Assembly: GCF_900177405.1 (NCBI RefSeq)
Contig: NZ_LT840185.1
Coordinates: 1,231,501-1,295,500, forward strand
From: Allosphingosinicella indica
GTDB taxonomy: Bacteria > Pseudomonadota > Alphaproteobacteria > Sphingomonadales > Sphingomonadaceae
Length of the DNA stretch: 64,000 nucleotides
Direction: 5' to 3'
The position numbers were made by a program, and so were the translations under genes. The number at the start of each line of letters is the position of its first letter. Position 1 is the stretch's first letter. Positions 34,048 to 43,810 of the stretch are shown piece by piece. The notes below the pieces were generated by a model. The model had not been told where the DNA came from. It did no database searches and worked only from the letters and a program-made list of their open reading frames with translations.

Positions 34048-36661
34048 GCGCCTCAAGGGGGCGCTGAAGGCCGGAGTCGCGACCGCCCTGACGCTGGGCG
34101 GATCGATCGCCTATGCGCAGGACGCGGCCCCGCCGCCGCCTTCCGCCGCCGCAGCTTCGCCCGAGGCGCCCGCGCCCGTCGCACCGCCGGTTCCCGGCGG
34201 CGCGGGGCCGGTCACCGACGTCGCCGTCACCGCCGAGCCGCAGCAGAGCGCCGTCCAGGCGCCACCCGCGGTCGAGGCGCAGCGGCTCAACCCGACCGGC
34301 CGCGACGTGCCGCTCACCGCGCCGCTGCGCGACGGCGTGTTCATCCTCGGCGAGATCGATTTCGTGCTCGGCGCGGACGACAGCGTCCGGGTCAATGCCG
34401 CCCGGCTAACCGAATTGCTCCGCCGCGTGCTCGCCGCGCGCCGCGCCGAGGAGATCGAGGCCGCACTCGCCGGGCAGCGCGAGGTCACGACCCAGCGCTT
34501 GGCCGAGCTTGGCTATCCGCTGCGCTACGATCCCGAGACGATCGGCCTCGTTATCGACATTCCGGCGGGTGCGCGCACCACGCAGGATCTGGCACTGGCG
34601 CAGCTTTCCGACGATCTTCTCGGCGAGGTCGATCAGCCCGCCGGGTTCAGCGGCTACGTCAACTTCCGCAGCTCGTTCGATTACGTCTGGCAGGGGCTCG
34701 ACAAGGGCTTCCAGGATCCGTTCATCCTGATCGACAGCGCGTTCCGCCTCAACGGCGTCGTCTTCGAGAACGAGGCGACGACGCAGCTCGGCTTTTCGGA
34801 CAACGGCCAGACGCGCTTCATCCGCGAGGGCACGCGCTTCGTCTACGACGATTTCAAGACGCTGGCGCGCTGGACGGCGGGTGATCTGCTGCCCACGGGC
34901 CGCGGCTTTTCCGGCACGACGCAGCTTTCCGGTCTGTCGATCGTCCGTTCCTATTCGACGCTGCAGCCGCAGCGCAACGTCCAGCCGCGCGGCGAGCGGA
35001 CCTTCACCATCGTCCGCCCCTCGACGGTCGAGGCGTTCATCAACGGTCAGCCGGTGCGCCAGATCCGGCTCCAGCCGGGCACCTACAACGTCCGCGACTT
35101 TCCGTTCACGCAAGGCTCGAACGACGTCCGTCTGGTCGTCACCGACGATGCCGGCGTGGTCGAGACGATCGAATTCTCGCTGTTCTTCGATCGCACCCTG
35201 CTGGCGCCGGGAATCACCGAATTCGCGCTCTATGGCGGCGTCCGCTCGCCGACGATCGGCCGCTCGCGCGACTATCGCTTCGATGAGCCGGCGGCCTCGG
35301 GCTTCATCCGCCGCGGCCTCAACGAGCGGCTGACCGCGGGCGCCAACTTCCAGGCGCAGCGCCGCGGACTCGTGGTCGGCGGCGAAATGGTCGCGGCGAC
35401 CAAGATTGGCACGATCGGCGGCGATCTTGCGGTGTCGACGGTCGACAATATCGGCACCGGCTACGCCATCAACGTCGGCATCCAGCGCAGCTTCGGCGGC
35501 TCGGCCTCGGTCGGCCGCGCGGTGGGCTTCACCTTCGAGCATCGCAGCCGCAATTTCGCGACGCCCAACGACGTGATCGCCGACAACCGCTTCGATTTCG
35601 AGCTGGGCGCAACCTATTCGCAGGCGCTGAGCGAACTGCAGTTCGTCTCGGTCACCGGCCGCTACGGCAAGGGCCGCGACGCATTTGACGACGAAGTCAG
35701 CGCGCGCGTTACCTACGGCTACCGCCTGTCGCCGCGGCTCAACCTCGCTGCCGAGGCGGTCTACGAAGACCGGCAGATCGGCCGCCGCGACTATGGCGTG
35801 CGGCTGACGCTGACCTATCGCTTCGATCAGCGCTCGACCGGCATTGCCGAGATCGACACGCGGTTCGAGCGCGCGCGCTTCGGCTATCAGACTTCGCGCG
35901 GCGACGGCGTCGGCGCCTGGTCCGCTTCGGGCGACGTCGATGTCGATTACGGCAGCGGCCTCGTCGGCCTCGACGGCAGCGCCACCTATACCGCCAACCG
36001 CGCCGATATCGGCTTCAGCCACGCGACCGCTTTCTCCACCGGCGGCGGCAGCATAACGGATCAGCGATCTTCGTTCCGTCTTGGCACGGCGATCGCGCTG
36101 GCCGAGAACAAGCTTGCCCTCTCGCGGCCGATCTTCGACAGTTTCGCCATGGTTGCGCCGCATCCGAGTCTCGGCAAGGCGGATGTCTATGTCGATCCGC
36201 GTGAGAACCGCTATTCGGCGAAGTCGGGCGTATTCGGCCCGGCGGTCGAGCCCGATCTCTCGTCCTACGCCGATCGGGTGGTCAGCTACGACGTGCCCGA
36301 CGCGCCCGTCGGCTACGATCTCGGCCGTGGCAACTTCCGCGTCTTCCCGCCCTATCGCTCGGGCTATCTCGTCACCGCCGGCTCCGATTATTCGGTCACC
36401 GGCGTCGGCACGCTCTACGATCAGAACGGCGCGCCGGTCAGCCTGCTCGCGGGCCGCGCCTTCGAGGTCGCGAACCCGGATCGGGCGCCGGTGACGGTGT
36501 TCACCAACCGCGGCGGCCGCTTCGGCATCCAAGGCCTTCGCCCCGGCAAATGGCGGATCGAAATGCCGACCGAACCGGCAAGCTCGGTCATCATCGACGT
36601 GCCGGAAGGTACGCAGGGCGTCATCCGCCTCGGCGACGTCAAATTGGGAGCAGCACAGTGA
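34016..36661 (+). CDS. Outer-membrane pilus usher (FimD/PapC-like)
   Basis: An 881-residue outer-membrane assembly platform. After a signal peptide (core AGVATALTLGGSIAYA) comes a Pro/Ala-rich linker (about 35-95), then the usher N-domain and a large beta-barrel with FREGTRFVYDD-like strands and RPSTVEAFINGQPVRQIRLQ. The C-domain near 840-881 reads GKWRIEMPTEPASS. The TTG start at 34016 has AGGGGGGA just upstream and overlaps the chaperone gene by 32 bases. No better start precedes the signal peptide. Confidence 0.9.
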   Translation: MRQSLHHVGAKRLKGALKAGVATALTLGGSIAYAQDAAPPPPSAAAASPEAPAPVAPPVPGGAGPVTDVAVTAEPQQSAVQAPPAVEAQRLNPTGRDVPLTAPLRDGVFILGEIDFVLGADDSVRVNAARLTELLRRVLAARRAEEIEAALAGQREVTTQRLAELGYPLRYDPETIGLVIDIPAGARTTQDLALAQLSDDLLGEVDQPAGFSGYVNFRSSFDYVWQGLDKGFQDPFILIDSAFRLNGVVFENEATTQLGFSDNGQTRFIREGTRFVYDDFKTLARWTAGDLLPTGRGFSGTTQLSGLSIVRSYSTLQPQRNVQPRGERTFTIVRPSTVEAFINGQPVRQIRLQPGTYNVRDFPFTQGSNDVRLVVTDDAGVVETIEFSLFFDRTLLAPGITEFALYGGVRSPTIGRSRDYRFDEPAASGFIRRGLNERLTAGANFQAQRRGLVVGGEMVAATKIGTIGGDLAVSTVDNIGTGYAINVGIQRSFGGSASVGRAVGFTFEHRSRNFATPNDVIADNRFDFELGATYSQALSELQFVSVTGRYGKGRDAFDDEVSARVTYGYRLSPRLNLAAEAVYEDRQIGRRDYGVRLTLTYRFDQRSTGIAEIDTRFERARFGYQTSRGDGVGAWSASGDVDVDYGSGLVGLDGSATYTANRADIGFSHATAFSTGGGSITDQRSSFRLGTAIALAENKLALSRPIFDSFAMVAPHPSLGKADVYVDPRENRYSAKSGVFGPAVEPDLSSYADRVVSYDVPDAPVGYDLGRGNFRVFPPYRSGYLVTAGSDYSVTGVGTLYDQNGAPVSLLAGRAFEVANPDRAPVTVFTNRGGRFGIQGLRPGKWRIEMPTEPASSVIIDVPEGTQGVIRLGDVKLGAAQ

Positions 36662-37611
36662 AAAGGCTCGCCATCTGCCTCGCGCTGGCCAGTGCCGCGC
36701 TGGCTTCGCCCGCACTCGCGACCTCGTCGCGCTGCGCGCAGTTCGAGATCCTGGGCAATCAGGGCGACGAGAAGTACGATCCGTTCAGTGCGCAGGATCT
36801 GCGCAAGAACTTCCAGGTCAAGGTCACCCGGCTCGACGATTCGGCTACCTCGGTCCAGTTTCTGCTGGTCGACGGCACGCCGGAGCGTGACGGCGCGCGG
36901 GTCGGCACGTTCGGCCCTGCCACTTACGATATCGAGTGGACGCAGGACAATTCGCGCCAGGTGTTCGTCGCCGGGCCGCAGGTGATCACCGCGCTCAACG
37001 GTGCGCGCGTCGAGTTCGGCCGCGGCCGCAACGCCGTCGCCACCACCGGCTTCCAGCTCTACGTGCCGCGCGGCCAGGTCGCCGCGGCGGGCACCCAGTC
37101 CGAACAGCTCATCGTTAGATACCAGTGTTTCGGCGGCAAGGACCGGATCGGCGGCGAGAACGAGCAGCTCACGGGCCAGATGGAGATCGCGCTGCGCATT
37201 CCGCGCTATGTCGCGGCCTATATCGGCGGCACCAACCAGCGCCGCGGCGAGATCGACTTCGGCACGATCAGCGCGACGAGCGGCAACCTCAGCAAGGCGA
37301 TCTCGGTGACCGCACTGAGCACGGTGCCTTACCAGGTGAGCTTCGGCACCGACAATGGCGGCAAGCTCAAGCGCAACGCGCGCGAAGCCGACGGCATCGA
37401 TTACCGCATGCGCTATGCGGGCGTGGACGTGAACCCGGGCGACCGGCTGACCTGCCCGGTGACGCCGGCGCCGCTCGGCAAGATCGACGAGTTCGCGGTG
37501 ACGCTCGATCGCAACGCGATCGCGCGTCTGCCGGCCGGCGATTATGCCGATGTCGTGACGCTCACCTTCGAGCCGCGCGATGGCGGTATGGCCACGCGCT
37601 GCGGCGTCTGA
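36658..37611 (+). CDS. Two-domain pilin-like protein, candidate tip adhesin
   Basis: A 317-residue exported protein, signal peptide KRLAICLALASAALASPALA. The C-terminal half (about 175-317) is pilin/SCPU-like: EIDFGTISATSGNLSKAISV, then VPYQVSFGTDNGG, and PAGDYADVVTLTFEP. The N-terminal half (about 21-170) is a separate domain. Two-domain subunits encoded after the usher are typically tip adhesins in archaic pili, so that role is inferred. The GTG start overlaps the usher stop (GTGA), with GGGAG upstream. Confidence 0.8.
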   Translation: MKRLAICLALASAALASPALATSSRCAQFEILGNQGDEKYDPFSAQDLRKNFQVKVTRLDDSATSVQFLLVDGTPERDGARVGTFGPATYDIEWTQDNSRQVFVAGPQVITALNGARVEFGRGRNAVATTGFQLYVPRGQVAAAGTQSEQLIVRYQCFGGKDRIGGENEQLTGQMEIALRIPRYVAAYIGGTNQRRGEIDFGTISATSGNLSKAISVTALSTVPYQVSFGTDNGGKLKRNAREADGIDYRMRYAGVDVNPGDRLTCPVTPAPLGKIDEFAVTLDRNAIARLPAGDYADVVTLTFEPRDGGMATRCGV

Positions 37612-37648
37612 GCGCTAACGAATCGATGGGAAAGGCGAGGCGCGACCC

Positions 37649-38074
37649 TTAGAAGGTCGCGCCCTTGGCCTCCGCGCGGAACGACAGCGACGACAGTTCG
37701 ACGGCTTCGTCGCCGAAGCGGATCGCGACCGCATTCTGCTTGATCGCAGGCGCGTTCGAATCGACCACCACCGTCTCGCCGGTCGGCGACAGCGGAATCT
37801 GCGAACCACCCACCGAGAGCGTCGCCCCGTCGAGCCCGGCCGGATGGCGGAGCAGGATGCGGTATCCGTTGGGCTGATTGCAGAATTCGGACATGGTGCC
37901 GAGATCGATCGCACCGGCGTCGCTGCGCGGCGCGCTCGGGAATTCCACCCGGCAGATGGTGGGGACGATACCGCTGATGCGGATTTCCATGCGCGCCGGT
38001 TCAGCATGCGCGATGGCGGGAGCAAGGGCGAGCGCCGCGGCAAATGCCAGCGGAACGCAGATCATGGTACGCAT
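37649..38074 (-). CDS. Secreted pilin-like protein on the opposite strand
   Basis: A 141-residue exported protein, signal peptide about 1-24 (ICVPLAFAAALALAPAIAHA). The mature start MEIRISGIVPTICRVEFP has the cluster's early-cysteine motif, and GTMSEFCNQPNGYRILLRHP a second Cys. It lacks the usual AG.Y...V.V C-terminal strand, ending SSLSFRAEAKGATF instead. It converges on the tip-protein gene, so it has its own promoter. It may be an accessory or regulated subunit of the same pilus, or unrelated. Confidence 0.7.
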   Translation of the reverse strand: MRTMICVPLAFAAALALAPAIAHAEPARMEIRISGIVPTICRVEFPSAPRSDAGAIDLGTMSEFCNQPNGYRILLRHPAGLDGATLSVGGSQIPLSPTGETVVVDSNAPAIKQNAVAIRFGDEAVELSSLSFRAEAKGATF

Positions 38075-38259
38075 AGGCTCTACTCGACATGACGCGGCTA
38101 AGCCGCCGGACGGTGCCTTGCTAATCCGTACCTGCTCAACATGAGGTAATCAGGCGGAGTTAACGGCGTATTAGGGAAGATCGCACCGTTACGCCCCCGT
38201 GTCAGTCCGAGGCGATTCGCACCGCGCCGTTTACCTTTCGGTAACCATATCGACGTGGA

Positions 38260-39291
38260 TCAGAGGATTTCGTCCTCGTCGGGCATCGTGTCGGCGAGCT
38301 TGCGCTCAAGCCGGTCGTAGCGCTCGCCGAGCCGCGAGGCATTCTCGACCTTGGCGATGTGGAACAGCGCGTCGCCCTGGTTGATCGCCGGAATGTTGGC
38401 GCGGCCGATGATGATCCCGCCGATGCTCGCCTTCAGCTCGGTCTCGCTCTCGCCATAGGGATCGGCGACGGTGCCGATCTTCTCGCCCTCCGCGACATGG
38501 TCGCCGATGTCGCGGAACGGGCGGAAAAGCCCGCTGCCATCGGCGCGCACCCATTTGCTGCCGATCGCGAGTTCGGGCGGCGGGCGGCGCGGGTTGCGGC
38601 GGTCGGTCATGCCGAGATGCGCCATGACGCGCAGCACGCCCTCCAGTCCGACGCTGACCGACAGGTCGTCGACGCGCAGCCCCTCGCCGCCTTCATAGAC
38701 GATCACCGGCACGTCCATCGCCTGCGCGGCCTGGCGCAGCGATCCTTCGCGCAAGCCGGAATGGACGATGATCGGCGCGCCGAACGCCTGGGCGATCTCG
38801 TAGGCGCGCTCCTGATGGCTGTCGACCCGGATCTGCGGCAGGTTCGATCGGTGGATCGCGGCGCTGTGCAGATCGATCCCGCAATCCGATCGGCCGACGA
38901 TCTCTTTGAGGAACAGATGCGCAAGCTGCGCGGCAAGCGATCCGCGCGCGGCGCCGGGGAAGCTGCGGTTCAAGTCGCGCCGATCGGGCAGATAGCGGCT
39001 GTGGCCAATGAAGCCGAAGGCGTTGACGATCGGCACCACCAGCAACGTGCCGCGCTTGAGGCCGATCGAGCGCGCGGCGAGCAGCTTGCGGCAGATCGCG
39101 ACCCCGGTCAGCTCGTCGCCATGCACCGCGCCGCTGACGAACAGCGTCGGCCCGTCTTCCCCGGCGTGACACACCGACACCGGCAGCGCCATCGGCGTGC
39201 GGTTGGCGAGCGCGGTCATCGGCAGGCTCACCAGCTTGCGCTCGCCGGCCGCCACCTCGATGCCCCCGATCGAAAATGGCGCGCGCGTCAT
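38260..39291 (-). CDS. Succinylglutamate desuccinylase/aspartoacylase-family hydrolase
   Basis: A zinc carboxypeptidase-like deacylase of 343 residues. The zinc ligands are in SGAVHGDELTG (HxxE) and GIDLHSAAIHRSNLP. The arginine-containing RRDLNRSFPG is also conserved. It is the third gene of a protease - RimK - deacylase unit, four bases after rimK, suggesting it removes or trims acyl or glutamyl groups added by RimK. That partnership is inferred. Start ATG 39291; upstream in-frame sequence belongs to rimK. Confidence 0.88.
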   Translation of the reverse strand: MTRAPFSIGGIEVAAGERKLVSLPMTALANRTPMALPVSVCHAGEDGPTLFVSGAVHGDELTGVAICRKLLAARSIGLKRGTLLVVPIVNAFGFIGHSRYLPDRRDLNRSFPGAARGSLAAQLAHLFLKEIVGRSDCGIDLHSAAIHRSNLPQIRVDSHQERAYEIAQAFGAPIIVHSGLREGSLRQAAQAMDVPVIVYEGGEGLRVDDLSVSVGLEGVLRVMAHLGMTDRRNPRRPPPELAIGSKWVRADGSGLFRPFRDIGDHVAEGEKIGTVADPYGESETELKASIGGIIIGRANIPAINQGDALFHIAKVENASRLGERYDRLERKLADTMPDEDEIL

Positions 39292-39295
39292 CGTC

Positions 39296-40201
39296 TCAGG
39301 CCGTCCTTCCGGTGCGCTTGCGCCCCTGCTTGGCGCTCTTCTCGATGAATTCCACGATCTTGCCCGCGACGTCCACACCCGTCGCCTGCTCGATCCCTTC
39401 GAGGCCCGGCGAGCTGTTGACCTCCAGCACCAGCGGCCCGCGCGCGGCGCGCAGCATGTCGACGCCGCAGACGTTGAGGCCCATCGCCTTGGCGGCGGCG
39501 ATCGCGGTGCGGCGTTCGGCGGGGCTGATCCGCGCCGGTCGCGCCGATCCGCCGCGGTGGAGGTTCGACCGGAACTCACCTTCCTTGCCGCGCCGGATCA
39601 TCGACGCGACCACGCGCCCGCCGATGACGATGCAGCGGATGTCCTCGCCGCGCGCCTCGGCGACATATTCCTGCACCAGGATGTTGGTGTTCACCCCGCC
39701 GAACGCCTCGATGATGCTCTCCGCCGCGCGTTCGGTCTCGCCCAGCACCACGCCGATGCCCTGCGTCCCTTCCAGGAGCTTCACCACCACCGGCGCACCG
39801 CCGGCGAGCCTCACCACCTCCTCGGGGTTCGAGGTGCGGTGCGCGAAGACGGTTGCGGGGAGGCCGATGCCCTTGCGCGCGAGGATCTGCAGGCTCCGCA
39901 ATTTGTCGCGTGAGCGCGAGATGGCGATCGACGGATTGACGCAATAGACGCCCATCATCTCGAACTGGCGGACGACGGCGGTGCCGTAGAAGGTGACCGA
40001 CGCGCCGATGCGCGGGATCACCGCGTCATAGCCGTCGAGCAGCCGTCCGTTGCAATGCACGCGCGGGCGCGCGGAGGCGATGTCGAGCGTGCAGCGGATG
40101 TGGTTGACCGGATCGATCTCGTGCCCGCGCAGGCGCGCTGCGGCGATCAGCCGCTGGTGCGAATAGAGCTGCGGGCTGCGGCACAGCAGGGCGATCTTCA
40201 T
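39296..40201 (-). CDS. rimK: RimK-family ATP-grasp glutamate ligase
   Basis: ATP-grasp ligase of 301 residues. The RimK family adds glutamates to the C-terminus of ribosomal protein S6 or makes poly-glutamate. The N-terminal pre-ATP domain starts [21 protein letters not shown]-grasp motifs are [16 protein letters not shown] and [19 protein letters not shown]. The start overlaps the upstream gene by four bases. The target in this organism is not shown by sequence. Confidence 0.93.
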   Translation of the reverse strand: MKIALLCRSPQLYSHQRLIAAARLRGHEIDPVNHIRCTLDIASARPRVHCNGRLLDGYDAVIPRIGASVTFYGTAVVRQFEMMGVYCVNPSIAISRSRDKLRSLQILARKGIGLPATVFAHRTSNPEEVVRLAGGAPVVVKLLEGTQGIGVVLGETERAAESIIEAFGGVNTNILVQEYVAEARGEDIRCIVIGGRVVASMIRRGKEGEFRSNLHRGGSARPARISPAERRTAIAAAKAMGLNVCGVDMLRAARGPLVLEVNSSPGLEGIEQATGVDVAGKIVEFIEKSAKQGRKRTGRTA

Positions 40202-40674
40202 GTCGGGAGGGACTCGGCGGGGCGGACCGCTCCCGGCAGCCGTTGCGACTGGCGGAAGGAGCGCGCGGGATCGATGATGAAATGCCGCCGAATCGCCGAG
40301 CGGCCCAGCAGCATCCGGAAGCCCATCAGGTCGCGGTTGGCCAAGGTCAATTCGATTTGCCATTCGGCGTCGCCAAGCCGTGCCAGCGTCTCGATCACCA
40401 GCCGCGTTTCGCACCCGCCGTTGGAACTGCGCACCCTCCGTTCGTCGACCACTGCGGCGATGCAGGCATATTCGGGCCGGCGCTGGCGCTGGATGGGGTG
40501 AAGCATGAATTCGACATGAGGTGCGCCGCCGTCGCTGAACCGGCGGGTGCGGAAGCTGTGGATGGCCGAGGTGCGCGCGCCGCTGTCGATCTTGGCGAGA
40601 GTGGGGATCGGCGCCAGCAACGGCAGCCCGACCCATTCGCGCCATCCGATCACCGGCCGCTCGCGCCTCGCCAT
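40198..40674 (-). CDS. Retropepsin-like protease/zinc-protease family protein (RimK-linked)
   Basis: About 158 residues of the RimB/RloA2-type family often labelled ATP-dependent zinc protease. The aspartic-protease-like motif is [16 protein letters not shown]. The later [23 protein letters not shown] is also characteristic (GR.ai...f.VD). It is the first gene of the trio with rimK and the deacylase. ATG 40674 has GGGGGA upstream, and ATG 40680 is an alternative. Catalysis is presumed from family. Confidence 0.85.
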   Translation of the reverse strand: MARRERPVIGWREWVGLPLLAPIPTLAKIDSGARTSAIHSFRTRRFSDGGAPHVEFMLHPIQRQRRPEYACIAAVVDERRVRSSNGGCETRLVIETLARLGDAEWQIELTLANRDLMGFRMLLGRSAIRRHFIIDPARSFRQSQRLPGAVRPAESLPT

Positions 40675-40887
40675 CGCCATCCCCCGCTGGGCCGCGCTCT
40701 TCTATCAGCCCAAATGGCTGTTGGGAAAGGAGAAGAAGCCGGGCCGGCTGGCGGCGGACCACATGGGTGGGGGGAGGGCCCGCCGCCGCCGTGGCGGCCT
40801 TGCGGCCCGACCCGGCTTGGCAAGCACATGCGGCCTGGCGCCGCGCGACGCAACCCTAGGGAAACTACGGGATAGCGCCGTTTTGGA

Positions 40888-41304
40888 TCACCATTCGCCG
40901 GTATTGGGCATCGAGGCCCATGGCTCGGCGGCGGGCTTGGCGGGGCCAGCCTGGAGCAGCTCGATCGAGATAGCGTCGGGGGTGCGGACGAAGGCCATGC
41001 GTCCGTCGCGCGGCGGGCGGTTGATGGTGACGCCATTGTCCTGGAGATGCGCGCAGGTCGCGTAGATGTCGTCCACCGCATAAGCGAGATGGCCGAAATT
41101 GCGCCCGCCCGAATAGTCCTCCGGGTCCCAATTGTGGGTGAGCTCGACCTGCGCGTCCTCGTCGCCCGGCGCGGCGAGGAAGATCAAGGTGAAGCGCCCC
41201 GCTTCATTGTCCATCCGCCGCACTTCCTTCAGCCCGAGCAGGTTGAAGAAGCGAACGGTCGCCTCCGGATCGGTGACGCGGATCATGGTGTGGAGATATT
41301 TCAT
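40888..41304 (-). CDS. gloA: Glyoxalase I (lactoylglutathione lyase)
   Basis: Metal-dependent detoxification of methylglyoxal with glutathione. Length 138, the usual bacterial size. The paired betaalphabetabetabeta modules show [35 protein letters not shown] (metal Glu), [14 protein letters not shown] (metal His) and ISIELLQ (final Glu). ATG 41304 begins the family N-terminus [10 protein letters not shown]. Confidence 0.93.
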   Translation of the reverse strand: MKYLHTMIRVTDPEATVRFFNLLGLKEVRRMDNEAGRFTLIFLAAPGDEDAQVELTHNWDPEDYSGGRNFGHLAYAVDDIYATCAHLQDNGVTINRPPRDGRMAFVRTPDAISIELLQAGPAKPAAEPWASMPNTGEW

Positions 41305-41378
41305 GTGGGGCTCGCTTCGTTCAGCGCCGCGACAGCGGCCGTGACGCCAATATAGGATCGCCAAGGATGGGGGACCAG

Positions 41379-42083
41379 ATGACGCGCCTGACTTCGATCG
41401 TGATCGCCGCCGCGCTGCTTGCCGCAGGGATCGTGCTGGGTGGCTATCTGATGGGCGACGGCCTCAAGCGTGCGCGCATGGCCGAACGCTCGGTTACGGT
41501 TCGCGGCCTCGCCGAGCGCGACGTCACCGCCGATCTCGCGACCTGGACGATCGCTTATTCCGAGCAGGGCACCGAGCTCGGTGCGGTGCAGGGCGCGATC
41601 GACAACGACACCCGCGCGATAGCCGCCTTCTTCCGTGCGCAGGGCTTTCCCGACAATGCGCTCAGCAACGCGGGCGTCAGCGTGAACCAATATTTCGACA
41701 GCAATCGCGGCGTGAACAACGTCACCGTCCGGCGGCGGCTGCAGCTCCGTACCAACGACGTCATGAAGGCGCGCACGGCCTATGCCCGCCAGTTCGATCT
41801 CATCAAGAGCGGCGTCGCGCTCGAGGAGGGGTCGGGCATGGTCTACAGCTTCACCAAATTGAACGACATCAAGCCCGCGATGATCGCCGAGGCGACCAAG
41901 GATGCACGCAAGGGCGCTGAGCAATTCGCCAAGGACTCGGGCACGGGCGTCGGCGGCATCAAATCTGCCACCCAGGGCTATTTCTCAATCGGCGCGCGCG
42001 ACGGGCAGGACGGCGGATCGGGCAACGACTCGCCCTTCCAGAAGGTGCGGGTCGTCACCACCATCGACTTCTATCTGGGGTAG
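41379..42083 (+). CDS. SIMPL-domain membrane-anchored protein
   Basis: A 234-residue protein with one N-terminal transmembrane anchor (about 5-25) and a periplasmic SIMPL (BP26/OMP28-like) domain: [22 protein letters not shown], then the conserved C-terminal block. Members form ring-like oligomers, but their function is mostly unknown. ATG 41379 was preferred over ATG 41367 because GGGGGA precedes it at proper spacing. Confidence 0.85.
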   Translation: MTRLTSIVIAAALLAAGIVLGGYLMGDGLKRARMAERSVTVRGLAERDVTADLATWTIAYSEQGTELGAVQGAIDNDTRAIAAFFRAQGFPDNALSNAGVSVNQYFDSNRGVNNVTVRRRLQLRTNDVMKARTAYARQFDLIKSGVALEEGSGMVYSFTKLNDIKPAMIAEATKDARKGAEQFAKDSGTGVGGIKSATQGYFSIGARDGQDGGSGNDSPFQKVRVVTTIDFYLG

Positions 42084-42113
42084 CCCATCGTCGCTCGGGA
42101 CAAGCGGAGGCGT

Positions 42114-42941
42114 TTACTGGTTGGCCGTCAACGCCGCCTGCGCCGCCTTGGCCGCATCCGAACCGGGCTGCACCTTGATCGCCCGCGTGTAGAGGCCCTT
42201 GGCGGCCTGCTCCTCGCCCGAAATGCCGGCGACATTGCCCGCAAAGACGAGCAGGTCGGCATTGTCGGGCGCCAGCTCCACCGCCTTGGCGATATCGTCC
42301 TGCGCGCGAGCGAGCTGCCGCTCTTCCAGCGCGAGCGCGGACGAGAGATACCAGGCGAGCGGATCCTGCGGCACGAGCGCCAGCGCCTTGTCGACATCGG
42401 CGCGCGCGGCCGCCTTGTCGCCGAGCGCTTTCACGGCGCGGGCGCGGTCGAGATGGACCTCGCCGCGCATCTCCTCGGTCAGCGCGGTGGAGGCGAGCGC
42501 CGAATCGAACGCTGACCGCGCCCTGGCCGCATTGCCGACCGCAAGCCAGGCATTGCCCGCCTGGACGCGGAAATCGGCGCCGCGCGGATCGCGGTTGATC
42601 TCGGCCTCCGACGCCGCCTGCTCGAAGGCGGTCGCCGCCGGCTCCCAGCGTTCCAGCCCCGAATAAGCGAGGCCCAGGCACTGGCGGGCGAAGAGGCCGC
42701 CGCCGCGCACCAGCCACTCGTTGGCGGAGGTCACCGCACCCTCGGGGTTCGCCTTGGCGAGATCGGCGCAGCGGCGATACTGCTCCTCGTCGGACGCGTG
42801 CACCGCCTGCGGCTGCGCCGTCGCCGCGCTCGGCACCTCGGTCTTGGGCCGCGGCGCGGGCTCTTCGAGCATGGGATCGGTCATCGGCACCCGCGGATTG
42901 GGGCCGACCGACTGGAGAAGGGCGAGGGCAAGAAGAATCAT
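42114..42941 (-). CDS. TPR-repeat exported protein
   Basis: A 275-residue protein with a short hydrophobic N-terminus ([13 protein letters not shown], probably a signal or anchor), a Pro-rich linker, then about five TPR-like helical repeats from residue 60 (for instance GAVTSANEWLVRGGGLFARQ, AATAFEQAASEAEINR, ARADVDKALALVPQDP, AQDDIAKAVELAPDNA). It likely mediates protein contacts. The start overlaps the upstream hydrolase stop by four bases (ATGA). Confidence 0.85.
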   Translation of the reverse strand: MILLALALLQSVGPNPRVPMTDPMLEEPAPRPKTEVPSAATAQPQAVHASDEEQYRRCADLAKANPEGAVTSANEWLVRGGGLFARQCLGLAYSGLERWEPAATAFEQAASEAEINRDPRGADFRVQAGNAWLAVGNAARARSAFDSALASTALTEEMRGEVHLDRARAVKALGDKAAARADVDKALALVPQDPLAWYLSSALALEERQLARAQDDIAKAVELAPDNADLLVFAGNVAGISGEEQAAKGLYTRAIKVQPGSDAAKAAQAALTANQ

Positions 42942-43678
42942 GGCTGCTCCGGCAGGGCTTCCAGCGTCGCGATGAGGAGGGCGATGTCCTGCGGGCGCGA
43001 CAGGCGATGGTCGCCGTCCTTGATCAACAGCGTCTGCACGTCGGCTGAACGGACGAGCTTGGCGAGCTCCAGCGCATAGGCCCAAGGCACGTCGGGATCG
43101 CGCTGGCCGTGGAGCAGCCGCACCGGTGCGTCGATGCCGATCGGCGCATGGAGCAGGCGCAGCGCCTCGCCGCTCTGCCAGAATGCGCGCGTGGTGACGG
43201 TCGGCTGGTCGGAATAGATGGAGGGTTGCGCGAGCCGCCCTTCGGACAGGATCGTCATCTTCTGATCCTGGGTGAAGCCCCAGGAGGTGAAATCGGGCGC
43301 CGCAGCGATGCCGACCAGCCCCGCGATCCGCTCCGGCCGCGCCAGCGCCGCGTGGAGCATCATCCACCCGCCCATCGACGATCCGACGAGAATCACCGGC
43401 CCTTCGACAACCTGGTCGATCAGCGCCAGCACGTCGTCGCGCCAGCCCTCTGCCGTCTGCATCTCGAAATCGCCCGGGCTGACCCCACACCCTCCATAAT
43501 CGAAGCGCAGGAACGCGCGGCCCGTCTCCCCCGCCCACGCATCGAGCGCGATCGCCTTGCCTCCCTCCATGTCCGACGCATAGCCCGGCAGAAACACCAC
43601 CGCCGGCCCCCGCCCGCCGCGCTGGCGATAGGCGATGCGCCGGCCTGGCGCGACGTCGAGATATTGCGGTTCGGTCAT
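42938..43678 (-). CDS. Alpha/beta hydrolase
   Basis: A 246-residue cytoplasmic hydrolase. The nucleophile elbow is [10 protein letters not shown], with the acid in [10 protein letters not shown] and the base in [12 protein letters not shown]. The oxyanion region is [13 protein letters not shown]. It resembles the ABHD10/small thioesterase group. The substrate is unknown. It forms a two-gene unit with the TPR gene. Confidence 0.88.
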   Translation of the reverse strand: MTEPQYLDVAPGRRIAYRQRGGRGPAVVFLPGYASDMEGGKAIALDAWAGETGRAFLRFDYGGCGVSPGDFEMQTAEGWRDDVLALIDQVVEGPVILVGSSMGGWMMLHAALARPERIAGLVGIAAAPDFTSWGFTQDQKMTILSEGRLAQPSIYSDQPTVTTRAFWQSGEALRLLHAPIGIDAPVRLLHGQRDPDVPWAYALELAKLVRSADVQTLLIKDGDHRLSRPQDIALLIATLEALPEQP

Positions 43679-43810
43679 CGGGGCTCATCGGTTGGGGGTT
43701 GCTTGCGATCACCGCCTAGCATGGCGCTTGCGCAATTGGCAGCGCCCCGCCGCGCGCATAGCACCGTGGGGACTGGAGCATCGCTGGCGGGATCGCTACA
43801 TGCGCTCGCT

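Noticed and set aside
34406-36715. A 769-codon frame antisense to the usher
   Set aside because: Composition is that of a shadow frame and the usher strand is supported by signal peptide, domains and operon context.
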